A stretch of DNA of 64,000 nucleotides, taken from contig CANNEA010000008.1 in the NCBI GenBank assembly GCA_947503525.1, positions 1 to 64,000 on the forward strand, in the 5' to 3' direction. A model generated the notes under the pieces. That model saw nothing but the letters and a program-made list of their open reading frames with translations, had not been told where the DNA came from and searched no databases. Origin of the DNA: an uncultured Carboxylicivirga sp. (GTDB lineage: Bacteria; Bacteroidota; Bacteroidia; Bacteroidales; Marinilabiliaceae). Within the stretch, counting starts at the first letter, position 1. Every line of letters starts with the position of its first letter. The position numbers were made by a program, and so were the translations under genes. This document shows, one piece after another, positions 56,147 through 64,000 of this stretch.

Positions 56147-57277
56147 TTAATATATCTCACTTTTATCAAACATGATATTAGAAATCTTTACTGCACTAGC
56201 ATCATTATTATAAGTCGAATTCAATATTTCGGCTCGGTGATTTTTCTTGTCAGAAGAAAAACTTTCGTTAAAGAACCGTATTGTTTTACTTTTCCATTCA
56301 TTATGGTCCGATGCTACTTCACAAATAGTTTCAAGGCCGGTGCCAACCAGCATATTTTCATTACACAAACAGTACCTTCCTTCAAATAGTGAATATAGAA
56401 GTTTAAGTTTTATTCCTGTACTTTGATGTGTATGAAGTAATATCAGTTGCGCATTTTGAATTATTTTATCCATGTGTTCAATGGATGGATTTTTTATTAT
56501 TTGAACAGAACTGATCATTTTATTAGCAGCGTTAATAATCTGTTGTGCCGGGTTTTTACCTGCTATAATTAAAGGTACGTCTATATCTTTAAGTATTTTG
56601 TTAATCAGGTATAAAGCCGAACTGATATTTTCTTCTACCATAAAATTTCCATGTAAAAGAATGTACTCTCCTCTGCCTGGTTTTGATGTTACTGATGTAA
56701 ATTGGTGAAAAGGAGGAATATGAAACGATCGATTGTTAATCGAGTTAAAGTAAGAGGATTCTGATTTCGAAATATTAAATAATGCTTTGGCAGTCTTCAG
56801 GTTTGACTCAAAGTTTTTAAGTTTTTTACTTTCAAGCCAATAATAAGCTTTTTTTAAAAAAGATGATGATGCTTTGTACAAGCCATGATAGTACAAGTGT
56901 TCAATGTTATGCGTTCGTATAAATATCCGATCAGGATTCACTTGTTTAAGAACATAAGCACAATGCAAGCCTTCTACCAGTATTGAGTGATTATCTTTGT
57001 TAAGCCTTGCAGCTAATTCATTATTCTTCCTTGATTTAACAATAAATGGAGTATCAGAGAAATGATGCCAAAGTTTTCTAGATCTTTTATAATAGTACAC
57101 CTCTTTACAATACTTATCAAGCTCCTTCGATTTACTCCCATTATATTCATAGCAGTGCAAAATAATATTTACACCAATTTTGTTTAAATGTTTTATTTTA
57201 TAAAATATGTCAATAGCTCCACCATAGGTTGGAGGAAACGGAATTGTCAAAGAAATGAGATGAATTACCTTCTCCAT
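56147..57277 (-). CDS. Glycosyltransferase (GT-B fold, group 4-like)
   Basis: A 376-aa protein resembling GT4-type glycosyltransferases. The N-terminal half has ISLTIPFPPTYGGAIDIFYK, a GG loop typical of GT-B donors/acceptors, and RTHNIEHLYYHGLYKA. The C-terminal half has ILLHGNFMVEENISSALYLI, PLIIAGKNPAQQI, and IKLKLLYSLFEGRYCLCNE, where E-x-x is usual for nucleotide-sugar binding. No membrane segment. Its ATG shares one base with the aminopeptidase stop (TAATG), so translation is coupled. Sugar and acceptor unknown. Confidence 0.8.
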   Translation of the reverse strand: MEKVIHLISLTIPFPPTYGGAIDIFYKIKHLNKIGVNIILHCYEYNGSKSKELDKYCKEVYYYKRSRKLWHHFSDTPFIVKSRKNNELAARLNKDNHSILVEGLHCAYVLKQVNPDRIFIRTHNIEHLYYHGLYKASSSFLKKAYYWLESKKLKNFESNLKTAKALFNISKSESSYFNSINNRSFHIPPFHQFTSVTSKPGRGEYILLHGNFMVEENISSALYLINKILKDIDVPLIIAGKNPAQQIINAANKMISSVQIIKNPSIEHMDKIIQNAQLILLHTHQSTGIKLKLLYSLFEGRYCLCNENMLVGTGLETICEVASDHNEWKSKTIRFFNESFSSDKKNHRAEILNSTYNNDASAVKISNIMFDKSEIY

Positions 57278-59055
57278 TAAACTCTTTCCGTTGATTTAAC
57301 CAACCATTGCTTTTCATCTTCTTCCAGATGTTTTTCCAAAGCGAGCCTTACTTTTTGATGGTAATTATTTAACCATTCCTTTTCCTCAGAAGTGAGAAGA
57401 TCGACTTTAATAGCTCTTAAATCTATTGGACAAAGTGTTAATGTTTCGAATTTAAGAAATTCTCCAAATTCGGTTTTTTGATCATTTTCACATAAAATAA
57501 GGTTCTCAATTCGAATACCATATTTACCAGTACGATATAGTCCTGGTTCGTTAGAAGTAATCATTCCTTCTTTTATCTCAACTCCATTATCTTGAGGGCG
57601 TATGCTTTGAGGACCTTCATGAACATTTAAGAAATGACCAACACCATGTCCTGTGCCATGTCCATAGTTTAATCCGGCCGACCAAAGAGCCTGACGCGCT
57701 AATATATCTAAATGAACCCCTCTTGTCCCTTTAGGAAAAATAGCTTTATCAAGAGCAATGTGTCCTTTTAAAACAAGGGTAAAATCCTTCTTCTCATCTT
57801 CACTTAATGCGCCAAGTGCAATTGTTCTGGTTAAATCTGTAGTTCCTTCCAAATATTGGCCTCCGGAATCTATAAGGTAAAATCCTTCGGGTTTTACTTC
57901 CAAAGCAGATTCTTTATTTACTGAATAATGAACGATTGCCCCATTTGCCCCATAACCACTAATTGTACTAAAAGAGTCGCCTTGATAATTGGCTTGTTTT
58001 TTTCTAAAAGATCTTAGTTTTTTTGTAAGGGTATATTCATTTAAAGATTCCTTGCCGATTGCATTATCAAGCCAGTATAAGAAATTAACCATGGCGACGC
58101 CATCCTTAATCATTGCTTTTCGAAAGTTTTCAATTTCAACAGGATTCTTCCGAGCCTTAAGCTGAGTGATTAAACTTTCAATTTCAATTTTAGCCGATTG
58201 CGATGGTAAATAACTAAAAATAGAACTATTAACCCTATCCGGATCAATCAATATGATGCTATCTTGCAACATGTCCTTTATAAACTCATAAAAATCATCA
58301 TACAGATAGACTTTAATTCCCTCCTTAGCTAATTGCTTGCCAATTGAAGAGGTCAACTTATGAGGATCAATAAAAAGGTTTATTTGATTCTCGGTAATGA
58401 TAAGGTATGAATGGAATACGGGATTGTATGATACGTCTTTACCTCTGAAATTCAAGATCCAGGCAATTTCATCTAAAGCAGCTATAACATAATGCGTAGC
58501 TCCTTTTGATTTCATTATATCACGTATTAATTCAATTTTATCCGACCGCTCCATGCCGCAATAGTCCGCACTTAATTCAAATATGCCTTCTTCGGGAATA
58601 AGAGGTCGACCTTCCCAAATTTCATCTTCAAGAAAGAGTTTTCCATCCAAACGGATATCAGCTTTTTTTAGCGTCTTTGCCAGTGTTCGGTAGGCATTAA
58701 CTGTAATGGTTTTTCCATTTATGCCAACAACACATCCGGGGTATAGTTGAAGATTTAACCATTCTTCGTAAGCAGGAGTATCTTTTTCTCCCATCCGAAA
58801 TAGCTCTATGCCTGAGTCGTCAAGTTGTTGTTCAGCTTGCAAAAAGTATCTGGAATCCGTCCATAAACCAGCTTCTTCTTGTGTTACAACAAGTGTCCCC
58901 GCAGAACCAGTGAACCCGGATAACCAGTTTCTGAATTTCCAGTGATCAGCTAAATACTCACTCAAATGTGGATCACTGCTGGTAACAACATATGCATCAA
59001 CTCCAAGAGTTGCCATGTAACTTCTTAACTTAAAAAGATGATCTGCTGCTGACAT
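57277..59055 (-). CDS. Xaa-Pro aminopeptidase (M24B family)
   Basis: A 592-aa aminopeptidase P of the long, three-domain type: two creatinase-like N-terminal domains (TSSDPHLSEYLADHWKFR, DSRYFLQAEQQL; second to about 310) and a C-terminal pita-bread catalytic domain. Metal ligands are visible: Asp in YLIDSGGQYLEGTTDLTRT (two), His in HGTGHGVGHFLNVHEGP, Glu in TSNEPGLYRTG and Glu in GIRIENLILCE. It removes N-terminal residues preceding proline. No signal peptide, so cytosolic. It is the middle gene of a three-gene minus-strand operon. Confidence 0.95.
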   Translation of the reverse strand: MSAADHLFKLRSYMATLGVDAYVVTSSDPHLSEYLADHWKFRNWLSGFTGSAGTLVVTQEEAGLWTDSRYFLQAEQQLDDSGIELFRMGEKDTPAYEEWLNLQLYPGCVVGINGKTITVNAYRTLAKTLKKADIRLDGKLFLEDEIWEGRPLIPEEGIFELSADYCGMERSDKIELIRDIMKSKGATHYVIAALDEIAWILNFRGKDVSYNPVFHSYLIITENQINLFIDPHKLTSSIGKQLAKEGIKVYLYDDFYEFIKDMLQDSIILIDPDRVNSSIFSYLPSQSAKIEIESLITQLKARKNPVEIENFRKAMIKDGVAMVNFLYWLDNAIGKESLNEYTLTKKLRSFRKKQANYQGDSFSTISGYGANGAIVHYSVNKESALEVKPEGFYLIDSGGQYLEGTTDLTRTIALGALSEDEKKDFTLVLKGHIALDKAIFPKGTRGVHLDILARQALWSAGLNYGHGTGHGVGHFLNVHEGPQSIRPQDNGVEIKEGMITSNEPGLYRTGKYGIRIENLILCENDQKTEFGEFLKFETLTLCPIDLRAIKVDLLTSEEKEWLNNYHQKVRLALEKHLEEDEKQWLVKSTERV

Positions 59056-59059
59056 AGTT

Positions 59060-60127
59060 TTATTCTGTTTTAATCGTTAAATCCGAATTGTTATTAAACA
59101 ATACTAGTTCACAATTGGTGCCGTTTTGCGCATTCACTTCACCGGAAATGGAGATGCTATTGGCTTCTTTTAATAGTTGTAGTTGAGTAGAATTGGGGTG
59201 TGAGAATTGTCCATTGCTGACTTCTCCGTTAATAACATACGGAAATCCTTGAGGCAAGGTTATGTTTGAATTTGCTGACTGGTTTGAAATGGATAATTGT
59301 TTTAGGCCTCTGTTTACCTTCAGTTCCAAATGACCTTTTTTAAGTTCTATAAATCCAAATGTGTTAAGTTCATCACAATTCACCAAAACTTGTTCCCCAA
59401 TAATTGTAAGACTGTCGGTATTATTAATATTTACTCTATCCGTATTGGAATGCAGTTTTATGGAAGAGCATTGTTTAAAAGATAATATTGAGTATTCACT
59501 ATTGACGTCAATTTTGTTTGATTCAGAAGCGTTAAGTGAACTATTTGTAAAATCAGCAGTAAGATTTTGGCAATTTTCAATTATGGCTTCTATAAATTGA
59601 AGTTGAATGTTATGTGCCGATTTATTCTGTGAATTAACTAAATGCAGGTGTCCATAGTTTTGCATTAGTTTAATGCTTCCGTTTACATCCTGAATTAAAA
59701 CATCTCCTAATTTATTTTTTATGCTCAAGTTGAGTCTTTTAGGAACCTTAACGGTGTAATCAATATTAAAAGGGAAATTTGAGAAGAATTCCTCATCGAA
59801 CTGTGTTCTGAAAATTACCTTATCTTTAACCTGGGCTCTTTGAATGGATATAAATTCCAATACTTCTTCAGCTGCATTTGGACCCGGCGTATTAACATTA
59901 ATTAGTGTATGAATCTCAATTGTATCTCTATCCCATCCTTGAATCGTAATGTTTCCATGCTGATTAGAAATATCAAGATATAATAATTTATTCGCCTTTA
60001 TTTCGAGTTTCTCCTCTATACCATATCCATTTGGATTTTTAGTATACTCCTCTTGTGCTCTAGTATTTTGAATAAATAGCACCATACTCAAAAGAGCTAT
60101 TGAATATTTTATGAGATTGTTTTTCAT
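59060..60127 (-). CDS. Exported beta-solenoid (DUF4097/DUF2807-like) protein
   Basis: The start at 60127 (MKNNLIKYSIALLSMVLFIQ) gives a 355-aa protein with a signal peptide ending near TRAQ. The body is made of short repeating beta turns (NQHGNITIQGWDRDTIEIHT; VPKRLNLSIKNKLGDVLIQD; NGSIKLMQNYGHLHLVNSQN), as in DUF4097/DUF2807 putative adhesins. Probably periplasmic or surface; function unknown. It begins the operon with the aminopeptidase (4 bp gap) and its promoter is divergent from that of the TonB-dependent receptor. Confidence 0.78.
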   Translation of the reverse strand: MKNNLIKYSIALLSMVLFIQNTRAQEEYTKNPNGYGIEEKLEIKANKLLYLDISNQHGNITIQGWDRDTIEIHTLINVNTPGPNAAEEVLEFISIQRAQVKDKVIFRTQFDEEFFSNFPFNIDYTVKVPKRLNLSIKNKLGDVLIQDVNGSIKLMQNYGHLHLVNSQNKSAHNIQLQFIEAIIENCQNLTADFTNSSLNASESNKIDVNSEYSILSFKQCSSIKLHSNTDRVNINNTDSLTIIGEQVLVNCDELNTFGFIELKKGHLELKVNRGLKQLSISNQSANSNITLPQGFPYVINGEVSNGQFSHPNSTQLQLLKEANSISISGEVNAQNGTNCELVLFNNNSDLTIKTE

Positions 60128-60160
60128 TTTATATACACTTATGTAGGTGGCTAATTTAAG

Positions 60161-60168
60161 CAAAAATA
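60161..60168 (-). promoter_or_regulatory. Promoter -7 element for the beta-solenoid/pepP/GT operon
   Basis: On the minus strand it reads TATTTTTGC, an exact TAnnTTTG match, 34 nt before the ATG at 60127. Confidence 0.55.
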
Positions 60169-60236
60169 CAGGTGATTTAAAATTGAATACTCATCTTCAT
60201 ATTTGGGATCAGCATATTTGACAATTGGACAAAACA

Positions 60237-60268
60237 TTGAACATAGGAAAAGAATTGTTTTACCTTTG
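60237..60268 (+). promoter_or_regulatory. Full Bacteroidota-type promoter of the TonB-dependent receptor
   Basis: TTG at 60237-60239, 21 nt spacer, TACCTTTG at 60261-60268: both -33 and -7 elements at normal spacing, 31 nt before the ATG. This is the best promoter in the window. Confidence 0.75.
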
Positions 60269-60298
60269 CGGCTTCTAATAAATTTTAAATAATAAATA

Positions 60299-62353
60299 AT
60301 GAAACGTACAATGTTTTTTGAAAAGGAAATTGCTTGTTTTAAGCAATGGAGAGGTAATAATTATGCTGTTTTCAACAGTATGCATAAAGTGTTAAGAATA
60401 GGAACTTTATTGGCAGTTTATTTTAGTTTGTTTGGATTTAAGCAAACACTTGCGCAAGTAGATACTACATCGCTAAATAAAAAAATAAGTTTAGAGGAAG
60501 TTGAGGTGTCTGCCAGAAGAGCTCCAGCCGTTTATTCAGAGGTGGGAAGAGTATTACATATCATTTCGAAGAAGGAAATCGAATCACTTCCGGTGTATAG
60601 TGTTCAGGATTTACTGCGCTATGCAATGAATGTTGATGTAAGGCAGAGAGGACCATTGGGAATACAAGCTGACGTAAGTATTCGTGGTGGTTCTTTTGAT
60701 CAGGTTATGATCCTGTTTAATGGAATAAATGTTACCGATCCACAGACCGGACACCTCAGTTTGAATTTGCCGGTCAGTATGCAGAGTATTGAGCGTGTGG
60801 AGATATTGGAAGGTCCGGGAGCCAGAGTTTATGGTCCGGGAGCTTTTAGTGGAGCAATTAATTTTGTTACGGGTTCTAAAACCAAAGATAATGTAACCGT
60901 AAATGCGATGGGAGGTCAACACGGCTTATACAATTTTGCAGCCAATACAACCATTTCAACAGGAAAACTAAAAAGCTACGCGGCAGCTGATATTTCAAGT
61001 AGTGATGGCTATATTGAAAATACTGATTTTAAAAATCATAGTTTGTTTTATCAGGGGCAATACGATTTTGGCTATGAGAAATTAGATTTTCAACTTGGAC
61101 ATAATAACAAAGCGTTTGGAGCCAATGCCTTTTATACTCCAAAATATCCTAATCAGTTTGAGCAAAACAAAACGACCTTTGCTTCCTTAAAACTGACTTC
61201 AGGAAAGAAAGTTAAAGTTACCCCTGCCATCTATTGGAGAAGGCATCACGATCGATTTGAATTATTTAGAAATAATCCGGCTTCATGGTATGGTGGTCAT
61301 AATTACCATATGACTGATGTGTTCGGAGGAAATCTTAATATGGTTATTCCATGGAAATTTGGTAAAACTTCTGTAGGTGGTGAAGTTAGAAGTGAGAATA
61401 TTTGGAGTAACAATATTGGTTATGATATGGAGAATACCTTACCTGTGCCAGGTGAAGGTGATGCGGTATTTACTAAAAGCTACAGTAGAGCTAATTCTTC
61501 AGTGTTTCTTGAACACATGTATACAACAGGCCGTTTTTCAATGTCAGCAGGTGTATTAATGAATTGGAATTCAGCTCTTGACTATAAATTTCGGTTTTTT
61601 CCTGGTGTTGATGTTAGTTATTGGATTACAGACGAGTTCAAGGCTTTTGCAAGTTTAAATAAATCACTTCGCATGCCTACTTTTACGGATTTGTTTTACA
61701 CAGGACCTACTAATATTGGAAACCCTGATTTAAAACCAGAAGAGGCTCTGACCTATGAAGGTGGATTAAAATATTCCAAGCAATGGTTGAGTTCACAAGC
61801 GAGTGTTTTTTATAGAGAAGCTAACAATTTAATTGATTGGGGACGTCTCGAAGGAGAAGAGAAATATAAAACCCGTAATTTATCTCAGATGAATTCTGTT
61901 GGTTTTACTTTTCAAGGTAGAATCGATTTTGAATCCTTATTAAATCAGGATCATTTAAGAGGTTTTACTTTTGGATATTCAATGATTGATCAGGATAAAG
62001 ATAATTTACCGGGATACGAGTCGGTATATGTTTTGGATTACCTGAAGACAAAGGTGAATTTAGGATTAGATCTTCGATTAATTAGTAAGTTGAATGCCGT
62101 TATTAATGTGAACTATCAAGATAGAAATGGTGCTTATAACAAATATATTCCAACGGATGATGGGTACATTGAAGTGCCTACAGATTATAAACCATTTTGG
62201 TTAACCGATTTGAGATTACAATGGACTGAGCAGAACTATAAAATATATGTTGATGCCAATAACTTATTTGATACTACCTATTACGATTTAGGAAATGTCC
62301 CACAGCCTGGCCTGTGGCTTAAGGCAGGAGTTCAAGTTAGTTTGGACTGGTAA
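60299..62353 (+). CDS. TonB-dependent receptor (BtuB-like)
   Basis: A 684-aa outer-membrane receptor. After a long N-terminus with a hydrophobic signal (VLRIGTLLAVYFSLFGFKQTL), the plug domain (about 65-195) has ISLEEVEVSARRAPAVYSEV, VQDLLRYAMNVDVRQRGPLG, VSIRGGSFDQVMILFNGINV, IERVEILEGPGARVYGPGAF and SGAINFVTG. The barrel follows with DLKPEEALTYEGGLKY and a C-terminal strand ending in VQVSLDW. Size and absence of a carboxypeptidase-like domain suggest a small-substrate (cobalamin or siderophore) receptor, not a SusC type. No cobalamin riboswitch is seen upstream, so the substrate is open. Confidence 0.92.
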   Translation: MKRTMFFEKEIACFKQWRGNNYAVFNSMHKVLRIGTLLAVYFSLFGFKQTLAQVDTTSLNKKISLEEVEVSARRAPAVYSEVGRVLHIISKKEIESLPVYSVQDLLRYAMNVDVRQRGPLGIQADVSIRGGSFDQVMILFNGINVTDPQTGHLSLNLPVSMQSIERVEILEGPGARVYGPGAFSGAINFVTGSKTKDNVTVNAMGGQHGLYNFAANTTISTGKLKSYAAADISSSDGYIENTDFKNHSLFYQGQYDFGYEKLDFQLGHNNKAFGANAFYTPKYPNQFEQNKTTFASLKLTSGKKVKVTPAIYWRRHHDRFELFRNNPASWYGGHNYHMTDVFGGNLNMVIPWKFGKTSVGGEVRSENIWSNNIGYDMENTLPVPGEGDAVFTKSYSRANSSVFLEHMYTTGRFSMSAGVLMNWNSALDYKFRFFPGVDVSYWITDEFKAFASLNKSLRMPTFTDLFYTGPTNIGNPDLKPEEALTYEGGLKYSKQWLSSQASVFYREANNLIDWGRLEGEEKYKTRNLSQMNSVGFTFQGRIDFESLLNQDHLRGFTFGYSMIDQDKDNLPGYESVYVLDYLKTKVNLGLDLRLISKLNAVINVNYQDRNGAYNKYIPTDDGYIEVPTDYKPFWLTDLRLQWTEQNYKIYVDANNLFDTTYYDLGNVPQPGLWLKAGVQVSLDW

Positions 62354-62361
62354 GAATGTAC

Positions 62362-62393
62362 AATGCGATCTATAATTATAGATCGCATTTTTT
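62362..62393 (+). terminator. Intrinsic terminator after the TonB-dependent receptor gene
   Basis: AATGCGATCTATAA is followed by its exact reverse complement: 14-bp perfect arms, then a T tract (TTTTTT). Confidence 0.9.
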
Positions 62394-62527
62394 ATTTTGA
62401 TAGCAATATTGATTAATATTCAATTCATACGCAAACGCACACCGTAATTTAAGTCTGATTTTAGAAAGTAATGTCGTGTGCAATGTTAAAACCTTGAAGC
62501 AAATATTATTATTGAAGCAAGCGAATT

Positions 62528-64000
62528 TTACATTCCTGATAAGTAGTTTACTAAATTAGTATCGGTATTGGTTAAATTTAATTTTTTACGGAGTCTTCCA
62601 CGTGCAACATCAACACCTCTTGGGCTTTGGTGAGTAATACTAGCTATCTCTTTAGTGTTAAGGTTTAGCCTTAAAAATGCTGCTAAACGTTCTTCAGATG
62701 GACTTAGATCGGGATGTGCCTTTCTAAGGTTTTCATAAAAAGTGGTATGTACCTGTTGAAACCGCAATTCAAATTCTTTCCATACCTCATTATCCACTTC
62801 TGACTGTAAGTCAAAAATAGCCGACTTCACAATTGGTAAGTTCTCTGACTTTAATTTTTCTTTAAGCGTAAGGAGCTTTTTGGCTACGCTATTAATCAAT
62901 TCGTTTTTACGAACCAGGTACATTACATTAGTTGTGAGTTCTTTATTTTTTAACTCAACATCCAGTTCAAGGTTTTCTTTTTCCAGTTGAACTTTATTCT
63001 TTTGCGCTTTTAAAAGCACGGTTAAGGCAATTGATAACAAAATAATAAAGGATAGAATAATTATATACAAGGTATACTTTAAGGTAAGTGCTTGTTTCTC
63101 AGCTAATGCCTCCTGATCATACTTCTCCATAGCAAAGCCGGTCTGAAGATTTGATAGTTGACTGATTTTTTGTTTGTTAAGTATGCTGTCGCTTAGTGTT
63201 TTAAAAGTTTTATAATGCGCCAAAGCTGAGGCATAATTATTTTCCATTTCATCTAAGGATGAAAGAACACTATATGAATGTTGCTGTACCTCGAGTAAAC
63301 CTGCCGACTTGGCGAGTTTAATTGCTTTATCTATATAGTAACGAGAACTATCTTTTTTAGAATTAGCATCACGAAAGAAGTAGCTCAGATATAGATATGA
63401 CTTAGCTATGCCATGAACATCATTCGCCTGTTGCCGAATTTTTAATGATGCTTTAAAAAAGTTATATGCCTCCAGCGTATCACCTTGTTCAAGTTTAATA
63501 AATCCCAGGTTGTTATATAAATTGGAGGCAGCTGTGCCGTCATAGTTGATCTCTTCCAAGCCTTTATTAAAGTATTCAATACTTTTATCAATTTGGTCTA
63601 ACCTATCGTATATTGATCCAATGTTATTCAGTAAGATTCCAATATGTTGCTTATCTGTTACAATTTCTGGATTAAGAATGTATAAGGAATAGGCATCTTG
63701 AAAATAAGACAGGGATTTATCGTTGTCGTTCAATTTAAAGTATAATGTACCAAGGTTAAGAGCTGAACGAAATTGCTTTCCAAAATTTTTGGTTTCTACA
63801 AAATAATCATAAGCAATACGAGAATGTTTTAGTCCTAATTCGTAAACACCTAGGTTTATATATTGTCTGCCAATCAACGAGTTTAGGTCTGCCATTAACT
63901 CATCATCTTTAAGGGTGCTGGCAATAACGTAGCCATCTTTGGCATCTTTAAGAGCTTGTTTTAAATCATATGATTGGTGTAATTCACTAAGCTCAATATA
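62528..64000 (-). CDS. TPR-containing LuxR/GerE-type regulator (5' end outside window)
   Basis: The frame is open through the right edge (the codons before the Met at 63895 read on as ASTLKDDEL), so the N-terminus is missing. Visible are about six TPR units (YINLGVYELGLKHSRIAYDY; ALNLGTLYFKLNDNDKSLSY; LYNNLGFIKLEQGDTLEAYN), one membrane helix (YIIILSFIILLSIALTVLL), a coiled coil, and a C-terminal helix-turn-helix (LSPSEERLAAFLRLNLNTKE, then SPRGVDVARGRLRKKLNL). This TPR-TM-HTH layout is common in Bacteroidota membrane-bound regulators. Targets unknown. Confidence 0.9.
   Translation of the reverse strand, partial: YIELSELHQSYDLKQALKDAKDGYVIASTLKDDELMADLNSLIGRQYINLGVYELGLKHSRIAYDYFVETKNFGKQFRSALNLGTLYFKLNDNDKSLSYFQDAYSLYILNPEIVTDKQHIGILLNNIGSIYDRLDQIDKSIEYFNKGLEEINYDGTAASNLYNNLGFIKLEQGDTLEAYNFFKASLKIRQQANDVHGIAKSYLYLSYFFRDANSKKDSSRYYIDKAIKLAKSAGLLEVQQHSYSVLSSLDEMENNYASALAHYKTFKTLSDSILNKQKISQLSNLQTGFAMEKYDQEALAEKQALTLKYTLYIIILSFIILLSIALTVLLKAQKNKVQLEKENLELDVELKNKELTTNVMYLVRKNELINSVAKKLLTLKEKLKSENLPIVKSAIFDLQSEVDNEVWKEFELRFQQVHTTFYENLRKAHPDLSPSEERLAAFLRLNLNTKEIASITHQSPRGVDVARGRLRKKLNLTNTDTNLVNYLSGM

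Noticed and set aside
60128-60298. Cobalamin riboswitch upstream of the BtuB-like receptor
   Set aside because: No B12-box-like or conserved pairing elements are visible, and the leader after the promoter is only about 25 nt.
1-64000. tRNA, rRNA, insertion sequences, prophage or defence genes
   Set aside because: Nothing with the necessary sequence or protein motifs was seen on either strand.

Overview
The window reads as a low-GC member of the Bacteroidota, most likely a marine or sediment fermentative lineage near Marinilabiliales/Bacteroidales. That placement is an inference from four things: type IX secretion (T9SS) sorting domains of both type A and type B, two PorP/SprF proteins, several TAnnTTTG promoter elements, and a fermentative acid-kinase operon. 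I see no rRNA, tRNA, insertion sequence, CRISPR array or prophage.

Layout. Positions 1-19.8 kb form a surface-adhesin locus. It starts with the 3' part of a T9SS type-B adhesin carrying exact-length 342-bp tandem repeats, followed by a PorP/SprF protein, a TPR/PD40/OmpA envelope protein and a strong terminator. Next comes a giant (about 4,250 aa) adhesin with about 22 Calx-beta-like domains, a second PorP/SprF protein and a small lipoprotein. Each adhesin is followed directly by its own PorP/SprF gene. Positions 19.9-32 kb are mixed: a Tat-exported dienelactone-hydrolase-like protein, an AraC regulator broken by a frameshift at an A7 run, a secreted leucine-rich T9SS cargo, a cytosolic LRR protein, a DEAD-box helicase, an intergenic array with 83-bp spacing, an Omp85-like barrel, an exported class-I glutamine amidotransferase-like protein, sucD and a chemoreceptor. 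Positions 32-43 kb hold fabG, an iron alcohol dehydrogenase with a DUF6340-like lipoprotein and PBP4, a DUF819 permease, a second Omp85-like barrel, a YitT protein, a nitrilase-family amidase, a TonB/plug hybrid and a DUF1338 enzyme.

Positions 43.5-50.2 kb are a co-directional acyl-phosphate operon: pta, ackA, a divergent 3-hydroxyacyl-CoA dehydrogenase, a second ackA, ptb and buk. It is closed by a 12-bp-stem terminator. Near-perfect triloop hairpins lie just upstream of the first acetate kinase and of the butyrate kinase. The operon would convert acetyl-CoA and butyryl- or branched acyl-CoA to free acids with ATP formation. Positions 50.2-64 kb carry a cation/proton antiporter, a secreted trypsin-like T9SS protease, two minus-strand operons (thiol-disulfide lipoprotein plus DUF4465-like lipoprotein; beta-solenoid protein, Xaa-Pro aminopeptidase, glycosyltransferase), a TonB-dependent receptor and a truncated TPR-LuxR regulator.

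The most notable structural observation is in the giant adhesin. Its Calx-beta array has a higher-order period of three domains: six consecutive blocks, each exactly 978 bp, from 10168 to 16035.
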